Positions 37,501 to 49,586 of a stretch of 64,000 nucleotides of DNA are shown here, one piece after another (within the stretch, counting starts at the first letter, position 1; the number at the start of each line of letters is the position of its first letter). Position numbers and translations under genes: made by a program. Source of the stretch: Lactarius indigo (taxonomy: Eukaryota > Basidiomycota > Agaricomycetes > Russulales > Russulaceae); assembly GCA_025766275.1 (NCBI GenBank), contig JAFKAC010000004.1:1550001-1614000 (forward strand), in the 5' to 3' direction. The notes below the pieces were generated by a model, which worked only from the letters and a program-made list of their open reading frames with translations, made no database searches and was not told the DNA's origin.

Positions 37501-37965
37501 GATAAGACTCGCACCTATGCTCGAGGACGGCGGATACAGATTTTTCTTCGAAGGTGGGTTGACTGTCGTCTTCTGCCTCGATGCGGTCTTACACTACTGC
37601 GATCAGGGCACACCACGTACGTCTCTGGGTGTGGACGAACTCCACCGTTGCCTATGATAGTTCGTAGGTTGATTGGCACCTTCAGTAGGAGTTATGGCAC
37701 ACCCGCTGTGGCGAACCAAGGTCCAGCCCCGCGCTCGAAGCGCGCAATACCTGGTCAAAAGGACCCGCCAGACATAGGGTATATCTCAAGGTAGGCGGTT
37801 TCATGTGCCGAAAGGGTCTAAGGGATGGATCAATGACAAATGAAGCGTATCTAGTGGGCTGCGTGCACAGCGATTCGGAGAAATCAACGCTCTTAACGCC
37901 TCCATTGCCAAGAGATCAAAGTATGTCCTTCTCACTACACCTATCGTAATTCAACATAACCGTAG
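34516..37965. other. Long stretch with no recognised gene
   Basis: About 3.4 kb without a supported coding region. The open frames seen are short, overlap on both strands and match no family. A C/T-rich tract lies at about 37226-37300. The right end (37.4-37.95 kb) probably contains upstream exons of the membrane protein gene. A splice pair there is plausible, with a donor at about 37921 and an acceptor at 37964-37965, but I could not assemble the N-terminal exons. Confidence 0.4.
37226..37300. repeat. C/T-rich low-complexity tract
   Basis: Repeated ttccctt/cttccctt units, pyrimidine-only over most of its length. It is upstream of the membrane protein gene and may be a promoter pyrimidine tract. 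Confidence 0.6.
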
Positions 37966-38896
37966 GCACTCGTACTAGCTCTACAGTCACGGGTATTGGC
38001 GTCATTGCGGGAGGGATTCTGGTCGCCTGTGTGGCTGTCCTATTGTTGGGTCTACTTCCTTGCTACCTGAAGCGGCGGCGGGCTCGCCTGCGGAAGCCAG
38101 ACGTCGTAGACACCGAGAATGGGGCAACTACGCAAACCCACCAAGAGTCAGACAACAGCGTGACAGTGCGTTCTCTCAGTTACTTGAATCGACTTCATTT
38201 TGGTGATGACAGCGCTACCAGCCTTTCCCAAAGCCTTTGAGCGTTGTGAAGGAGGAGAGTATCAAGTCTGTTACTTCGGTCTCGCAGGCCTCTTCCGAAA
38301 CCGCCGTCCCCACGGTCGAGACGGAAGAACGGCGGAGCCCACCGCCGTCCTCTCGGCCAGTAGTGAGAGCAGGCAGTCTCCCCTCGTCGCCCTCGTCGTC
38401 ACTCCGCCGCTTTGGAGACAGGACCGGAGGGACACCTATGCCCGCGCCACCTCCCCCCCTTCTGGTGAGGCCCGGCAGTGCCGACAGTGATCACGATCGA
38501 GGACAACTCGATACCATTGCCTCTGCCCCCGCGAGATCGAGGTCGGTCAGATTCGCTGGGCCGGGGCGGGATGGCAGGGTGACTCGTACGCCGTCCTCTG
38601 CACACAGCATATTGCCAAACCCGTGGGACAGTGGCGAGAGTCCGCCGCCGCTACCGGAGTCGTCATTCGAGCGGGCGCCGTACCAGTTACCCGCCGTCCC
38701 CGAGTCAGCGCCGCCCGTGCCCCCCTCGCGCCGCGCTCAGTCTGTCAGGGTCGCCGGACTACCCCGCAGTCCACGCGATCCGCGCGATTTTCCGGTAACT
38801 CTGCGGGCCGAAACCAGATCGCCAAGCATTCGCGAGACAGCGTCGGAACACAGGAGGAGTTTCGTTGACGCCCGACGACCAATCAGGCCTATCTAA
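37966..38896 (+). CDS. Single-pass membrane protein, C-terminal part; N-terminal exons unresolved
   Basis: The exon opens after a GT-AG intron with TRTSSTVTGIGVIAGGI, leading into one transmembrane helix (about 22 hydrophobic residues, VIAGGILVACVAVLLLGLL). A basic stop-transfer CYLKRRRARLRK follows, then a long Ser/Pro-rich cytoplasmic tail ending RRSFVDARRPIRPI. This Ser/Thr stalk, TM helix, basic patch and disordered tail layout is common in fungal cell-surface sensors of the Mid2-like kind. That assignment is by layout only, since no sensor domain is seen. The frame changes near 38235 (QSL to SVVKEES). It needs two bases skipped or one reused, so it differs from the single insertions elsewhere and could mark an unrecognised splice. 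Confidence 0.5.
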
Positions 38897-39325
38897 TGGG
38901 GTTTTACGGTTTCTTTCGGTTATTTACTGAGGTAGAAGATTACGGGTAATGTTCCGACATGGTGCATGTACAGTAGTTATACTATTTATCATGGCGTGAA
39001 CAGTCGGCTTGGACCGGAACTTTGAATGAGTGATGGACGTCACGCGATACGGGTAATATTAGATCATCCGACCAACCCCACCGTGATTTTCCGTTCAACC
39101 CTGACCCTGCACGACGTTTATCTTCAACGGTCCATTTCCTGTCGCATCCTCCCTGTTGACACTCTCCTTTCAACTGCGTGTCAGTTCCGGCTTGGAGCTA
39201 CGCGAGTACCACACGAGCTCTACGTTCACCTGTCGCGGTTGCCCCTCGTGGGCTGCTCCTACGATCGACACCATTTTCGCGCTTTGAAGGCATTGCTCTT
39301 CAAAAATCAGATCAGTTCAGTAGTT
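38897..39325. other. Promoter region of phosphatase copy 1
   Basis: Non-coding. The part from about 39145 to 39320 is repeated upstream of phosphatase copy 2 (about 49390-49585), sharing gacactctcctttcaactgc and the following Cys-poor stretch. It was therefore carried along in the segmental duplication and probably includes the promoter. Confidence 0.5.
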
Positions 39326-41165
39326 ATGCCAACATCTAAGCTCGTCATGTCACTCTCCGACGAAGTCGCAGAGCAGTCCCCGAATACCCCCACTCCGCGC
39401 CTCGTGTCAGCACCAGTCCCCTCCAAACACGGTTCCCCTCCCGACTACTACGCAACAAACGTCGTTGTCAAGAATCGTCAGCAGAATACGTCCGTGGCAG
39501 CTGGGCGCTTGCCCGAGGAGATCTATGCAAGCACACTGCCATCGTGGCGTGCGGCCATCCGGCGTCAATGCCTCGCGGTGGTTGAGCGGGAAAGCGAGAT
39601 CATCGCGCAGTGGCAGGTGCGTTCTTTTTTCCTTCCATACCTCGCACTCAAATAGGAGATTACAGTCCCGGGTACGGACTCCATGGCTCGACACATACTT
39701 TTTGCACACGTCGATGCTCGGTACACATACCTTCTTTCTCGTATTTCTCCCCGCGTTTTTCTTCTTCGGACACGACGACCTAGGGAGAGGGTGAGGATTT
39801 TGTCCCGATTGACTAGAGTCTTCACTGTACTGATCACCTTTGGCAGGCTTTGCTATGCGCTCGCCTTTGGCGTTTATATGTCGTCGTATTTGAAGGACTT
39901 AGTGTGCTCTCCTCGGCCGTACGCTCCGCCAGTCGTGCGACTTAGTAAGTTCGTGCAATAGTCACTCTTTGTCTCACAATTAACTCTCTGTTGGTTAGCT
40001 GTCGGAAACCATCACCTTGAGTACGGCTTGCCTTCAACCCACTCTACCAATTCTACCTCTATGGCATTGTTCCTCGGTGCACATGTCTACGACCTCTACC
40101 GCCTCGGCTCCCTCTCGACCACCGCCTTCGCAACATGGGTCGTGGTCCTGTTTATATACGTGTTTTCAATCGTGGTCGGTCGGCTGTATACCGGAATGCA
40201 CGGCTTCATGGATTGTTCCGTCGGGATCATACTCGGGGTAATCAGCTGGTTGCTACAACACCTCGTGATGCCCGAGGTAGAGAAATGGGTTCAGAGTAGC
40301 GATTGGAGTGGTGCGTTGCGTTGTCACTTCTCATCACGATTACTCTCTCTCATATCCTAGCAGCGCCTTTGGTCGTGACCGTGGTCTGCCTCCTCTTGGT
40401 CAACCAACACCCTTCGCCGGTTGACGACTGCCCCTGCTTCGAGGACGCCATCGCATTTGCCTCAGTGATCTTAGGCATCATCACCAGCTTTTGGTGCTCG
40501 AAGCGCGTCCCCTGCGCTGAATACGGACCTGTTCACCTCCGTCACACCCGGCGCCACGCTCGACTCTCCCGCCGCAATCACGACCTGGGTGTTGTTCGCG
40601 CTGTTAAAGCTAGTGACGGGGGTACTGATCATATTCTCGTGGCGTATTATTGCCAAGCCGAGCGTGCAGACCCTGCTGCCAGCCGCTGTTCCGCTGGCTT
40701 GCGTGGGCGAGCCCCGTCCGCCTGCCGCACCGCCGGCACTACACGCCTGCGACCGGAATATGTGCACTGGCCCACCACATACGCTGCGGGCGGTGCCGAG
40801 TATGTTCGACCTGGACTTGGCTGTTCGCAGAGGTCGTGGACGAGGATGCCGGCGTCGCGAGCGGGCGGCGTGGGCGAAGCTCAGGCGCAGTTAAGCGGCG
40901 CGGGTCCCCGTCTGGATCCGTGCAGGAGAAGGCCGTCACGTTTGAAGAGGCGAGCGAGGGCGGCGTAGGGGAGGACGGCAAGGTGAAGCATTATGATGCC
41001 GATGGTGCGTATACTCTTTCCGGCCCCGACGCCTGCTCGTTGCTGTACTGACGCGTTTGGCGGGGTGTGCTAGTTCTGACGAAGGTTGTGGTATATGTGG
41101 GCATTGGAGCTATTGCGACTGTGATGGTTCCCGCGTTGTTCGAGGCACTTGGGTGGGGTGTCTGA
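39326..41165 (+). CDS. Sphingoid-base-1-phosphate phosphatase (PAP2 family, LCB3/YSR2-like), copy 1, 6 exons
   Basis: Predicted ER-membrane enzyme that dephosphorylates dihydrosphingosine-1-phosphate or related long-chain base phosphates. Exons: 39326-39616, 39666-39790, 39847-39944, 39999-40310, 40361-41004 and 41074-41165. All three PAP2 motifs are present: KDLVCSPRP (C1), YGLPSTHSTNST (C2) and RLYTGMHGFMD (C3, catalytic His). Hydrophobic helices lie around them (VVVLFIYVFSIVV; LVVTVVCLLLV; VLFALLKLVTGVLIIFSW). The last exon, VLTKVVVYVGIGAIATVMVPALF then LGWGV, fits the family's C-terminus. Five single extra bases (in 40509-40512, and at about 40682, 40755, 40767 and 40824) break exon 5. 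Removing them yields exactly 519 codons with every intron phase correct. It is followed by a 665-bp spacer and CHAT copy C, the first copy of the repeated module. Confidence 0.85.
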
Positions 41166-41830
41166 GAGTATACTTGTGTTTTGTATAACGGTATACCCAT
41201 TCAACAATAGGATGGCCGTCTCTGTTATTATCTATAGGATTTACTAATTTGCGATGATATGCGGGCTGACATCCAGTCAGTCCACCGTTGGAACACAGCT
41301 TTGCAACAAGGCCTGAGGCCTGAGCGCGTTCGAGTGCCATCGACCACCGAACGTCATGTGTCACGGTATGTAAAGGAGCTTTCTCACGGGGTTCTTCCGG
41401 CCGGGATCGGAGCTTTGATAGACGTGCTCGAGAGGAGACCTATTCCGAGTCATGAAATCTCTCCGACCGGGAAATCGCTTCTGCAAGGAATGGGTACTTT
41501 AGATGGCTGTGTGCTTCATGCCGCCGCATCTTCTATGTCCCAAGTCAATCTCAGGTCGTGTCCGCCGAATCATTGAGACCAGCCTCCACCGTGACATGTG
41601 TAGGCTGTGGATAAGTTTTCCAGTCTAGCATAGCCAAACGGACGGCCTTTTCATGAACAATGGGCTGGGTACACATGTCCGTCTCGTGTCGTTGCTGTGC
41701 GAACACCCACGTATAAGCTCCGGCCTGTGAGCTAGTGCGAGGCCTTTCGTCTGCCCACCTGCCCTCCCAATCCAAACCGTCCAATTCACTGTCAGGCGAC
41801 CCACCGTTTCTCATTTCCACGCACCGAGCC
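41166..41830. repeat. Module spacer / CHAT promoter region, copy 1
   Basis: Non-coding spacer between phosphatase and CHAT gene. It is nearly identical to 51416-52078 and recognisable again at about 57831-58497. Shared landmarks include gtatacccattcaacaa, ggatttactaattt, gcctgaggcctg and cttttcatgaacaatgggctg. Conservation across all three modules suggests recent duplication plus a retained CHAT promoter. Confidence 0.7.
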
Positions 41831-44800
41831 ATGGAACCTGAACGTAAGATCGAATCTTCAGGCCTGAATCGTCCTGGTAATTGACACTGTGTCCCCCTTC
41901 CTTACAGTCTCGATCACCGATGTTGACTACTACATCGCGTATATACTCTCACGGTACCATCAATCCCACTCAGAATACACCATTCGTGTCCATGATCTCG
42001 CAAAGGCACGATTCGTGCGCTATCAGCTGTCAGAACAGAAGGAAGACCTTGACAAGTGCATTCTACACTGCACTGAGGGGATCTTCCTTCCGCCAGCCTC
42101 CCAGGATGGACATTCCCTTAATGTTGTCCAACTCCTTTCTCTCCTCGCAACGGCTCTTCGATGTCGCTCCGAGAAGTTCAAACAGCCCGAAGACATCAAA
42201 TATTCTATCGAGTACCTTCGTTACCTCCGACGACTTCCCCTTCATTCTTTCCACCTCTCCAGAAACACCGTTGCGACGTTACTGGTCCAGGCATTGTGTA
42301 TTCAAGTCAAGTCGGAAGCTGGGGATGGGAGACAGGATGTGAATGAGATGGTGGACCTCTGCCATGAATTCCTCGGCTCCAACATGTCGGCAGACTTTCC
42401 TGCCGCCGCTTTTGTGTCCTTGAGTGAAGCTGTCATGGCCGAATCTGATCGAGAACAGTCCATCCCGTCGTTAGACAGGATCATTGAATGCCTACGGGAC
42501 GCAGCGAGGTTGTGCCCACCACCTTCGCACCGCGTTTTGCTGGGGCTGGCCAGCACCCTCTGCATTCGCTTCATGGAAACTCATTCAAACGAGGATTATG
42601 AGGAAGCGACGGCACTATTGGAAAAAATCCTCGATCCCAACCAGCCTGGAGAATGTCCGGATTCAGTTCGGGATCTAGTACCGCATCTTGCCGGCTCACT
42701 CGCATTCTTCAGATCGACCATCTTCGAGAACCCAGAATATTCCGAAGTCTCAATTTCTCGCTTCCGTACCTTACTCAACTCTTCTGCTCTTGATGGACCA
42801 TTTCGTCTTCTGCTCACTAAAGTCTTGGCGAGGCAAACCAGAGAGCGCTCTAGACACTATAGCCTTGCTGAGAGCCTTGAAGAAGCGAACTCCTATGCTT
42901 CACAAGCTGTCGACCTTTCGACCTCTCAGAGCCTGGAAAAATCTAGGGAGGATTTAATTGATCTAGTCATTGTTAATCGGAACTCGGTTGGGAAGCACTC
43001 CATGGAGAGAACGACGGAGAAAATTCAGCTTCTTGAAGAATTGCTTTCGAACACGCCTCCGGGGACCTTACACCACAAACTCCTCCTCATGGTACTTGGA
43101 GAATGGTATCAATCTAAGTACTACCATACCAACGATATATCTGATATCGAAGAGTCTATCAAGCATAGCCGTTCGTTACTTGACGCCACTCATCCTCGTG
43201 ACCACTGGCACTGGAGAACCGTATCCCTCGCTTCCCTACGCAATATTCTCTTCCTCGCATTCGAGAAAACCAGCAAGACCAACTACCTCGACGAATCGAT
43301 CGCCATCGGGTATGAAATTCTCGAGTTGACGAGTGCACAGGGCATCCACTTTCACGTAATTCAGACGCTTGTGTCGTCTCTACTCACTCGTGAGCAGTTG
43401 CTTGGGAGAAGAGAGGACATCCTCGAGGCCATACGATTAATGTCAATGGGCGTCGATAATCAATACGTGCGGGAACCTAACCGATTCCGACTGTCATGTG
43501 AGTGGGCTATCCTAGCGCGAAGCATCGATCACCCCTCCACCTTGACCGCCTACAAGAACGCAATGTCATTAGTTGAAAAGTCCTTGTCCTTCGCCCCGAC
43601 GATATCTACTCAGCACACTCGTCTCGTCAAAATGGGCGAGGATGGTCAGACCATGCCACTTGACTACGCATCCTTTCAGATCAAGTTAGGTCGATTTGAG
43701 GAGGCAGTTGAGACGCTGGAACAAGGGCGAGCGTTGCTCTGGTCCGAGATGCGTGGCCTTCGTACCCCGATGGTCCAACTTATCGAAGAAGACTCGCCAT
43801 TGGCAAAGAGATTCGCCGAGATCAATCAAGAACTCGAGGCCGTCACAATATCAGTCACACCAAGTGCAATGTTGGAAACGGAAGAAGGCGTGTCTCAAAG
43901 TGGAGATGGGATGGACCCGTTCGGTCAGCTTGTGGTAAAGCAGCGCAAACTGGTGGAGGAGCGGGATAAACTGATTTCACAGATTCGAGGCCGACCAGGG
44001 ATGGAAGGATTCTTGAAGGCGCCATCGTTCACCTCTCTTCGCTCCGCCGCTTCACGTGGCCCCGTCATTATTATCAACCACTGCGAATGGCGCTCTGATA
44101 TCTTGATTATCTCCACAACTCTCTTCCTTGCTCAATTCCTACCGTCAATGATTTCTACACTCGCGCAAATAAACTACGGGACGAGCTGGCTGAGGCGCGG
44201 AAGCATGGTCTCGACTCAGACGAATATCAAGATGCTCTATGTTCCGTATTGAAGGGCCTGTATGAGCTTGTTGGAGAAGCCGGTGATCAAGAGGCTTCGG
44301 TTGTTAGGCGTGCCAGAGCAATCTCGAATCTGGTGGTGCCCGACCTCAGTCTTCTGTTCTCTTCCCCTTCACGCGATGGGCCCGATCCCCTCGAGTGATT
44401 CTTCCAAGAAGCGGTACTTCTCGGATCTGTACATTCCTTCATATACACCATCTCTCTCCGCACTCATCGAGTCTCGCAAGGCGAAGCCTAAAGATACCGG
44501 GAAAGCCCTCGTTACTGCTTGTTGCTCAACCAGACGACTCTCTTCCAGGCGTGAAGGGAGAGATAAGGGTCATACGCTCGCTCGAACCGCGGGTCATGGT
44601 GGCGGATCTTGTCTCGAGTGAGGTCACGCCCTTCCTCCGTGGTCGAGGGCCTCCGAAGTAGTCAGGTTTGCGCACTTCGCATGTCATGGAGTGCTAGAGA
44701 CAGGGAAAGCCATTCGATGCATCGTTCAAACTTCATGGCGGCTCGCGTCTCACACTGCTAGACATTGCACGATCGCGACTTCCGGATGCGGAATTCGCAT

Positions 44801-45108
44801 TCCTTTCTTGCTGTCACACCGCAGGAAATCACTGAAGAAAGCGTTGCCGATGAAGCGCTTCACCTTACTGCTGCGATGCAGTATTGTGGATTCCGGAGCG
44901 TTGTTGGGACCATGTGGGAAATGGCGGATACGGACGGGCGAGACCTGGCCTAAGAGCTTTTACAAGTCGCTATTCTCTAGGCCAAGAGACAAGCGTGCCG
45001 TACTATGAGCGATCTGCTGGAGCGCTACGAGATGCGACACAGAAGCTGAGGGGGAAGAGGGGAGTCAGGCTGGAACGATGGGTGAATTTTGTGCATTATG
45101 GTGCTTGA
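41831..45108 (+). CDS. TPR-CHAT (caspase-like) protein, copy C
   Basis: Exon 1 is 41831-41843 (MEPE plus one base); exon 2 runs from 41908. About 787 codons are uninterrupted. N-terminal alpha-helical TPR-like repeats (EDLDKCILHCTEGIFLPP; EDYEEATALLEKILDPNQPG; FEEAVETLEQGRALLWSEMR) lead into the CHAT region (GPVIIINHCEWRSDILII, then VPEQSRIWWCPTSVFCSLPL). Peptidase dyad: FAHFACHG (second His 44685-44687) and FLSCCH (Cys 44812-44814), then GFRSVVGTMWEMAD. Past 44110 the frame breaks repeatedly. Against copy D there are eight single-base insertions and one deletion in about 900 bp, and undoing the net +7 gives exactly 1069 codons. By family, CHAT domains are caspase-related cysteine peptidases, and the TPR part likely senses or recruits. 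Substrate unknown. It lies 665 bp after phosphatase copy 1. Confidence 0.85.
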
Positions 45109-45669
45109 TGGTGCGACTTCGGTGAGTCTCGAATTTTTAGCGCAAAAGCGACGTTGAGACTTACTAGTTCCTGTAGAAAGATTTGGATATGTTGTGTCAG
45201 CGGGGTACGGGTCAGACCAATACAGTACTTGGCGTCGGTATTATGTTGGATGTTCTTTGTTACCATTGTCTCGATATTGCCTGTGTAGCGGCCTCAGGCT
45301 GACTGAGGCTGTTGCTGTAATACCCTTCTTATTTGGCGCCAATATTGGGGCCAGGCCTCTGTCGACTTATGAGTAGACTATCCATGAGTTTTAGAGTCTA
45401 ACATAGCTAAGAGCGCAGCCTCCGTAAGCAATGGGTATTGGATAGATGGACTTGTAGATGCCAGCCTGAGTGGACGTGTGCGCTTCATGCCGTTACGGCA
45501 CGTATACGGTACTGACGCCCGTCCCGCCTCCGCCAGCTTGCCAACGCAAGCTTGCCACACCCTCGGGCTTTCGTCTGCCCACTGGCACCTGCCTTTCATC
45601 CTTCTCAATCCCAATCATTCGACTCATCGCCAGACTACCTACGGCTTCTCATTTTCACCCACTGGTACC
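45109..45669. other. Spacer between CHAT copies C and E
   Basis: The left half repeats the downstream flank of copies D and F (ggatgttctttgttac, tgtctcgatat, gtagcggcctcaggct). The right half is a diverged version of the CHAT upstream spacer. No gene seen. Confidence 0.5.
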
Positions 45670-48600
45670 ATGGATCCCGAACGTGAAGCCCGGATCCCCG
45701 GGTCCGAACTTTGAACCGTCCTGATATTGGTTATTGACGCTGGTTCCTCCCTTGCAGCTTCGATCGCCGCTATCGACGACGACATCACATTTCTTCAGAA
45801 GTTCACTCGCGCTGTACCCTCGATCCCATTGGAAGCGCATCATTTGCGTCCACAAACTCGTCACAGTGCGATGGGAGCGCTATCAACTGTCACAAGAGAA
45901 GGAAGACCTTGACAAGTCCATTCTACACTGCACTGAGGCAATCTTACTTCCGCCTATTTCTCAGGCTACACTTTCCCGCGATGTCGTCCGACCTCTCTAT
46001 AACCTCGCACTCATACTTCTAAAACGCTCCTGAGAAGTTCGAACAGCCCCATGACATCAAGTATTCTATCGAGTACCTCCGCTACCTCCGAGGACTACCC
46101 CTCGACTTCTTTCGACCTCTCCAGAAACATCGTTACAAACTCACTCATCCTGGCACTAGCTATTCAAGTCAAGTTGGATGCTGGGGATGGGACAGAGAAT
46201 ATCAAGGAGATGGTGGTCCTCTGCCGCGAACTCACCTCTAACTTATCGGCGGGCATTCCATGTCGCCGCCCTTATGTACTTGGGTGGGGCTGTCAACGCC
46301 GAATTCAATAGAGAACGGTACATCCAGCCGCTTGACGATGTCATTGAATGTCTACGAGATGCGATGATGATGTGCCCACCAGATTCGCACATTGTCTCGT
46401 TTGTCCTCGCCAACGCACTCTTCATTCGCTACTTGGAAACCCATTCAAATAACGACTATGAGGAAGTAAGCGTCCCTATTCGATAAGGAACCTCTATCCT
46501 AATCATCCCGAAACGTGTCCGGATTGGATTCGAGTTAGAGCTTCATCACTTGCCGTTGAGCTCGCATATGCCAGATCAACCTCCTTCCCGAACCCAGAAT
46601 ATTCCGAAGTGTCAATTTCTCGTATCCGTACATTACTCAGTTCATCTTCCATTGATGAAGAGGAACGTCTCTCACTCACTGAGATGTTGGCAGTCTGAAG
46701 CCAGAAAACGCTTCTTTCGATACAGTCTCGCTGAAGGCCTGGAAGAAGCAAACATCCAATACTTCACAAGTAGTCGACCTTTCACTCTCTCAAACCCTGG
46801 AAGGATCCTGGGGAACTTTTTATTGAACCAGGGTCATACTCGATAAAGAGGATGGCGGAGAAGATCCAGCATCTTGAAGGAATTGCTCTCTGTTACTCCT
46901 CCTGGGACCGGGGGTCACATTAGAGTACGTCAGTGACCTTGCAAATTGGTATCAAACAAAGTTCCACCGTACCAACGATATATCGGATATCGAAGAGTCC
47001 ATCAAGTATAGCCGGCTGTTTCTCGATGCGACCCAATATTCCAGTGGTCCTCTGGAGATCCAATGCCCTTGTTTCCTTGCGCAGCATTCTCCTCCTCGCA
47101 TTCAAGGAAACTAGGGAGACCAGCTACCTCGACGAGTCGATCGCTGTCGGCTATGACATTCTCAAGTCGGAGAGTGCACAGGACTGCCACTACCGCGAAA
47201 TTATGTGGCTTGTGTATTCTCTAAATACCCGCTCGCTATTGTCCGGTCGAACAGAGGACCTCCTCGAAGCCTTACGATTGATACCAATGGCTGTCAACAA
47301 TCAATATACACCGGAACCTGACCGATTTGAATTTTCATGTCAATGGGCCATGTTTGCGCGAAGTATCAGTCACCCCACCACCTTGACCGCCTACAAGAGC
47401 GCAATGTCATTAATAGAAAAGTCCTTGTCCTTTGCTCCGACAGTATCCATTCAGCACGCCCGTCTCGTCGCAATGGGCATACTTTGTCAGACCATATCGC
47501 TTGACTACGCATCCTTTCAGATCGAATTAGGTCGATTTGAGGAGGCCGTTGAGACACTGGAGCAAGGGCGGGCATTACTGTGGTCCGAGATGCGTGGCCT
47601 TAATACCCCGATGGCCCAACTGATTGAAGACCTGCCGTTCGCGAAGAGATTTGCCTGAGATCAATCAAGAACTCGAGGTACTTGACCATATCCATCACAG
47701 CCGACTGGGAGGGCCAGAAATGGGAGACGGCGTCGCCCAGGATTAGTGACGCGATGGACCCATTCGGCCGGCTTGTGGTAAGGCGGCAGAAACTGGTGGA
47801 GGAGCGGGATACACTAGTCTCACAGATCCGAAGCCTACCAGGGTTGGAAGGGTTCTTGAAGTACGCCATCATTCTCTACTCTCCGCTCCGCTGCCTCGCG
47901 TGGCCCCGTCATACTTATCAACCACTCCATATGGCGTTCTGATATCTTGATTATCTTCCACAAGTATCTTCCTTGCTCCATTCCTACCGCGAATGATTTT
48001 TATGCTCGCGCAAGCAAACTACGGAATAAGCTAGTCGAGGCGAGGAAGCATGGTCTCGACTCAAGGTGATTACCAGGACGCTCTATGTTCTGTACTGGAG
48101 AGCCTCGTATGAGCTTGTTGGAGAACCAGTCATCGAGAAGCTTCGGTTGTCAGGCGTGCCAGAACAATCTCGAATCTGGTGGTGCCCAACGTCAGTTTTC
48201 TGTTCTCTTCCCCTTCACGCGATGGGCCCAATCCCGTCGAGCGATTCTTCCAACAACTTGAAGCCTGAGCGGTATTTCTCGGATCTGTACATCCCTTCAT
48301 ATACGCCATCGCTCTCTGCACTCATCGAGTCTCACAAGTCAAGCTCACAGATCCTGGAAAAACCCTCGTTACTACTTGTTGCCCAACCAGACCGACTCTC
48401 TTCCAGGCGTGAAGGGAGAGATAAGGGTCATACGATCACTCGAACCACGAGTCACGGTGGCGGATCTTGTCTCGAGTGAGGCCACACCTTCCTCTGTGGT
48501 CGAGGGTCTCCGAAGCAGTCACTTTGCACACTTCGCATGTCATGGAGTGCTGGAGACGGGAAAGCCATTCGATGCATCGTTCAAACTTCACGGCGGCTCG

Positions 48601-48960
48601 CGTCTTACGCTGCTGGACATTGCACGGTCTCGACTTCCGGATGCGGAATTGGCGTTCCTTTCTTGCTGTCATGCTGCGGAAGTCACGGGAGAAAGCATTG
48701 CCGATGAAGCACTTCACCTTACTGCTGCGATGCAGTATTGTGGATTCAGAAGCGTAGTCGGGACTATGTGGGAAATGGCGGATACGGACGGGCGAGACCT
48801 GGCCAAGAGCTTTTACAAGTCGCTATTCTCTAGTCAAGAGACAAGCGTGCCGTACTACGAGCGATCTGCTGGAGCGCTGCGGGATGCGACGCAGAAGCTG
48901 AGGGGGAAGAGAGGAATCACGCTGGAGCGATGGGTGAATTTTGTGCATTATGGTGCTTGA
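45670..48960 (+). pseudogene. TPR-CHAT (caspase-like) protein, copy E, frame broken in the middle, CHAT end intact
   Basis: First exon ATGGATCCCGAAC (13 nt, 45670-45682), intron, then SIAAIDDDITFLQKF. TPR-like segments are recognisable but shifted between frames at about 45.86, 46.03, 46.25, 46.47 and 46.9 kb. One stretch (46.93-47.66 kb) stays open for about 240 codons through FEEAVETLEQGRALLWSEMRG. The final 194 codons (48376-48960) are open and contain FAHFACHG (second His 48541-48543), FLSCCHAAE (Cys 48667-48669), GFRSVVGTMWEMADTDGRD and the terminal LERWVNFVHYGA. No phosphatase gene precedes it, so it is an extra CHAT copy between modules 1 and 2. Its CHAT domain is nearly identical to C and D while its TPR part is more diverged. 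Some of the middle may truly be decayed, but this cannot be separated here from assembly error. Confidence 0.78.
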
Positions 48961-49586
48961 TAGTGCATCTTCAGTGAGTGTCGAATGTTCGGTGCACACG
49001 TGACGTGGTTGTAGCACTTATCAGTTCTCAGATGAATTTGGGGATGTTGTATCATGGTCAGACCAACACATTTGGCATCGGCGTTTGGATTGGTGTTCGT
49101 TTTATTGTTGTATCAGTATCACTCATATGGCGCCTCTATGTTCGATGTGAATGTAATTTGATTGCACCGATGCGTGAATTACTTTGGATGATGCCTCTCC
49201 CAATGCGTTGTGTTCCATTAGGACGGCACGAGAAATATCCTGGGTGTGACAAAGCTCCTCTAGTGTGATCGGATGAAATGCGACGCAGGTTTTGGTGTTG
49301 GAGGCGCAGCCACGCACTGCGTGTAAGCATCAGGGGAACTCGGGCCGGCTGGACCGGCAAAACATGGCCTCGACCGCTCTGTTATTCAACACTGTCTGTC
49401 GACACTCTCCTTTCAACTGCGTGTCAGTTCCGACTTGGAGCCACACGGGTGGCACATAAGCTCTACATTCACCTGTCGCGATTACTTCGAGTGTGTTCCT
49501 CCATTGACACCATTTTTGCGCTTTGACCGTTTTGACAAATAACAAGAGGCGTTACTCTTCAAAAACCAGATCGGTTCAGTAGTTAT
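48961..49586. other. Spacer upstream of phosphatase copy 2
   Basis: Non-coding. The right part (about 49390-49585) repeats the region upstream of phosphatase copy 1. The left part (49.0-49.3 kb) is unlike the tails of the other CHAT copies, so the module junction lies here. Confidence 0.45.

Noticed and set aside
40303..40968. 221-codon frame read as a distinct protein
   Set aside because: It begins with the phosphatase helix but then runs out of frame after an extra C at 40509-40512. The Arg-rich end is an artefact of the shift.
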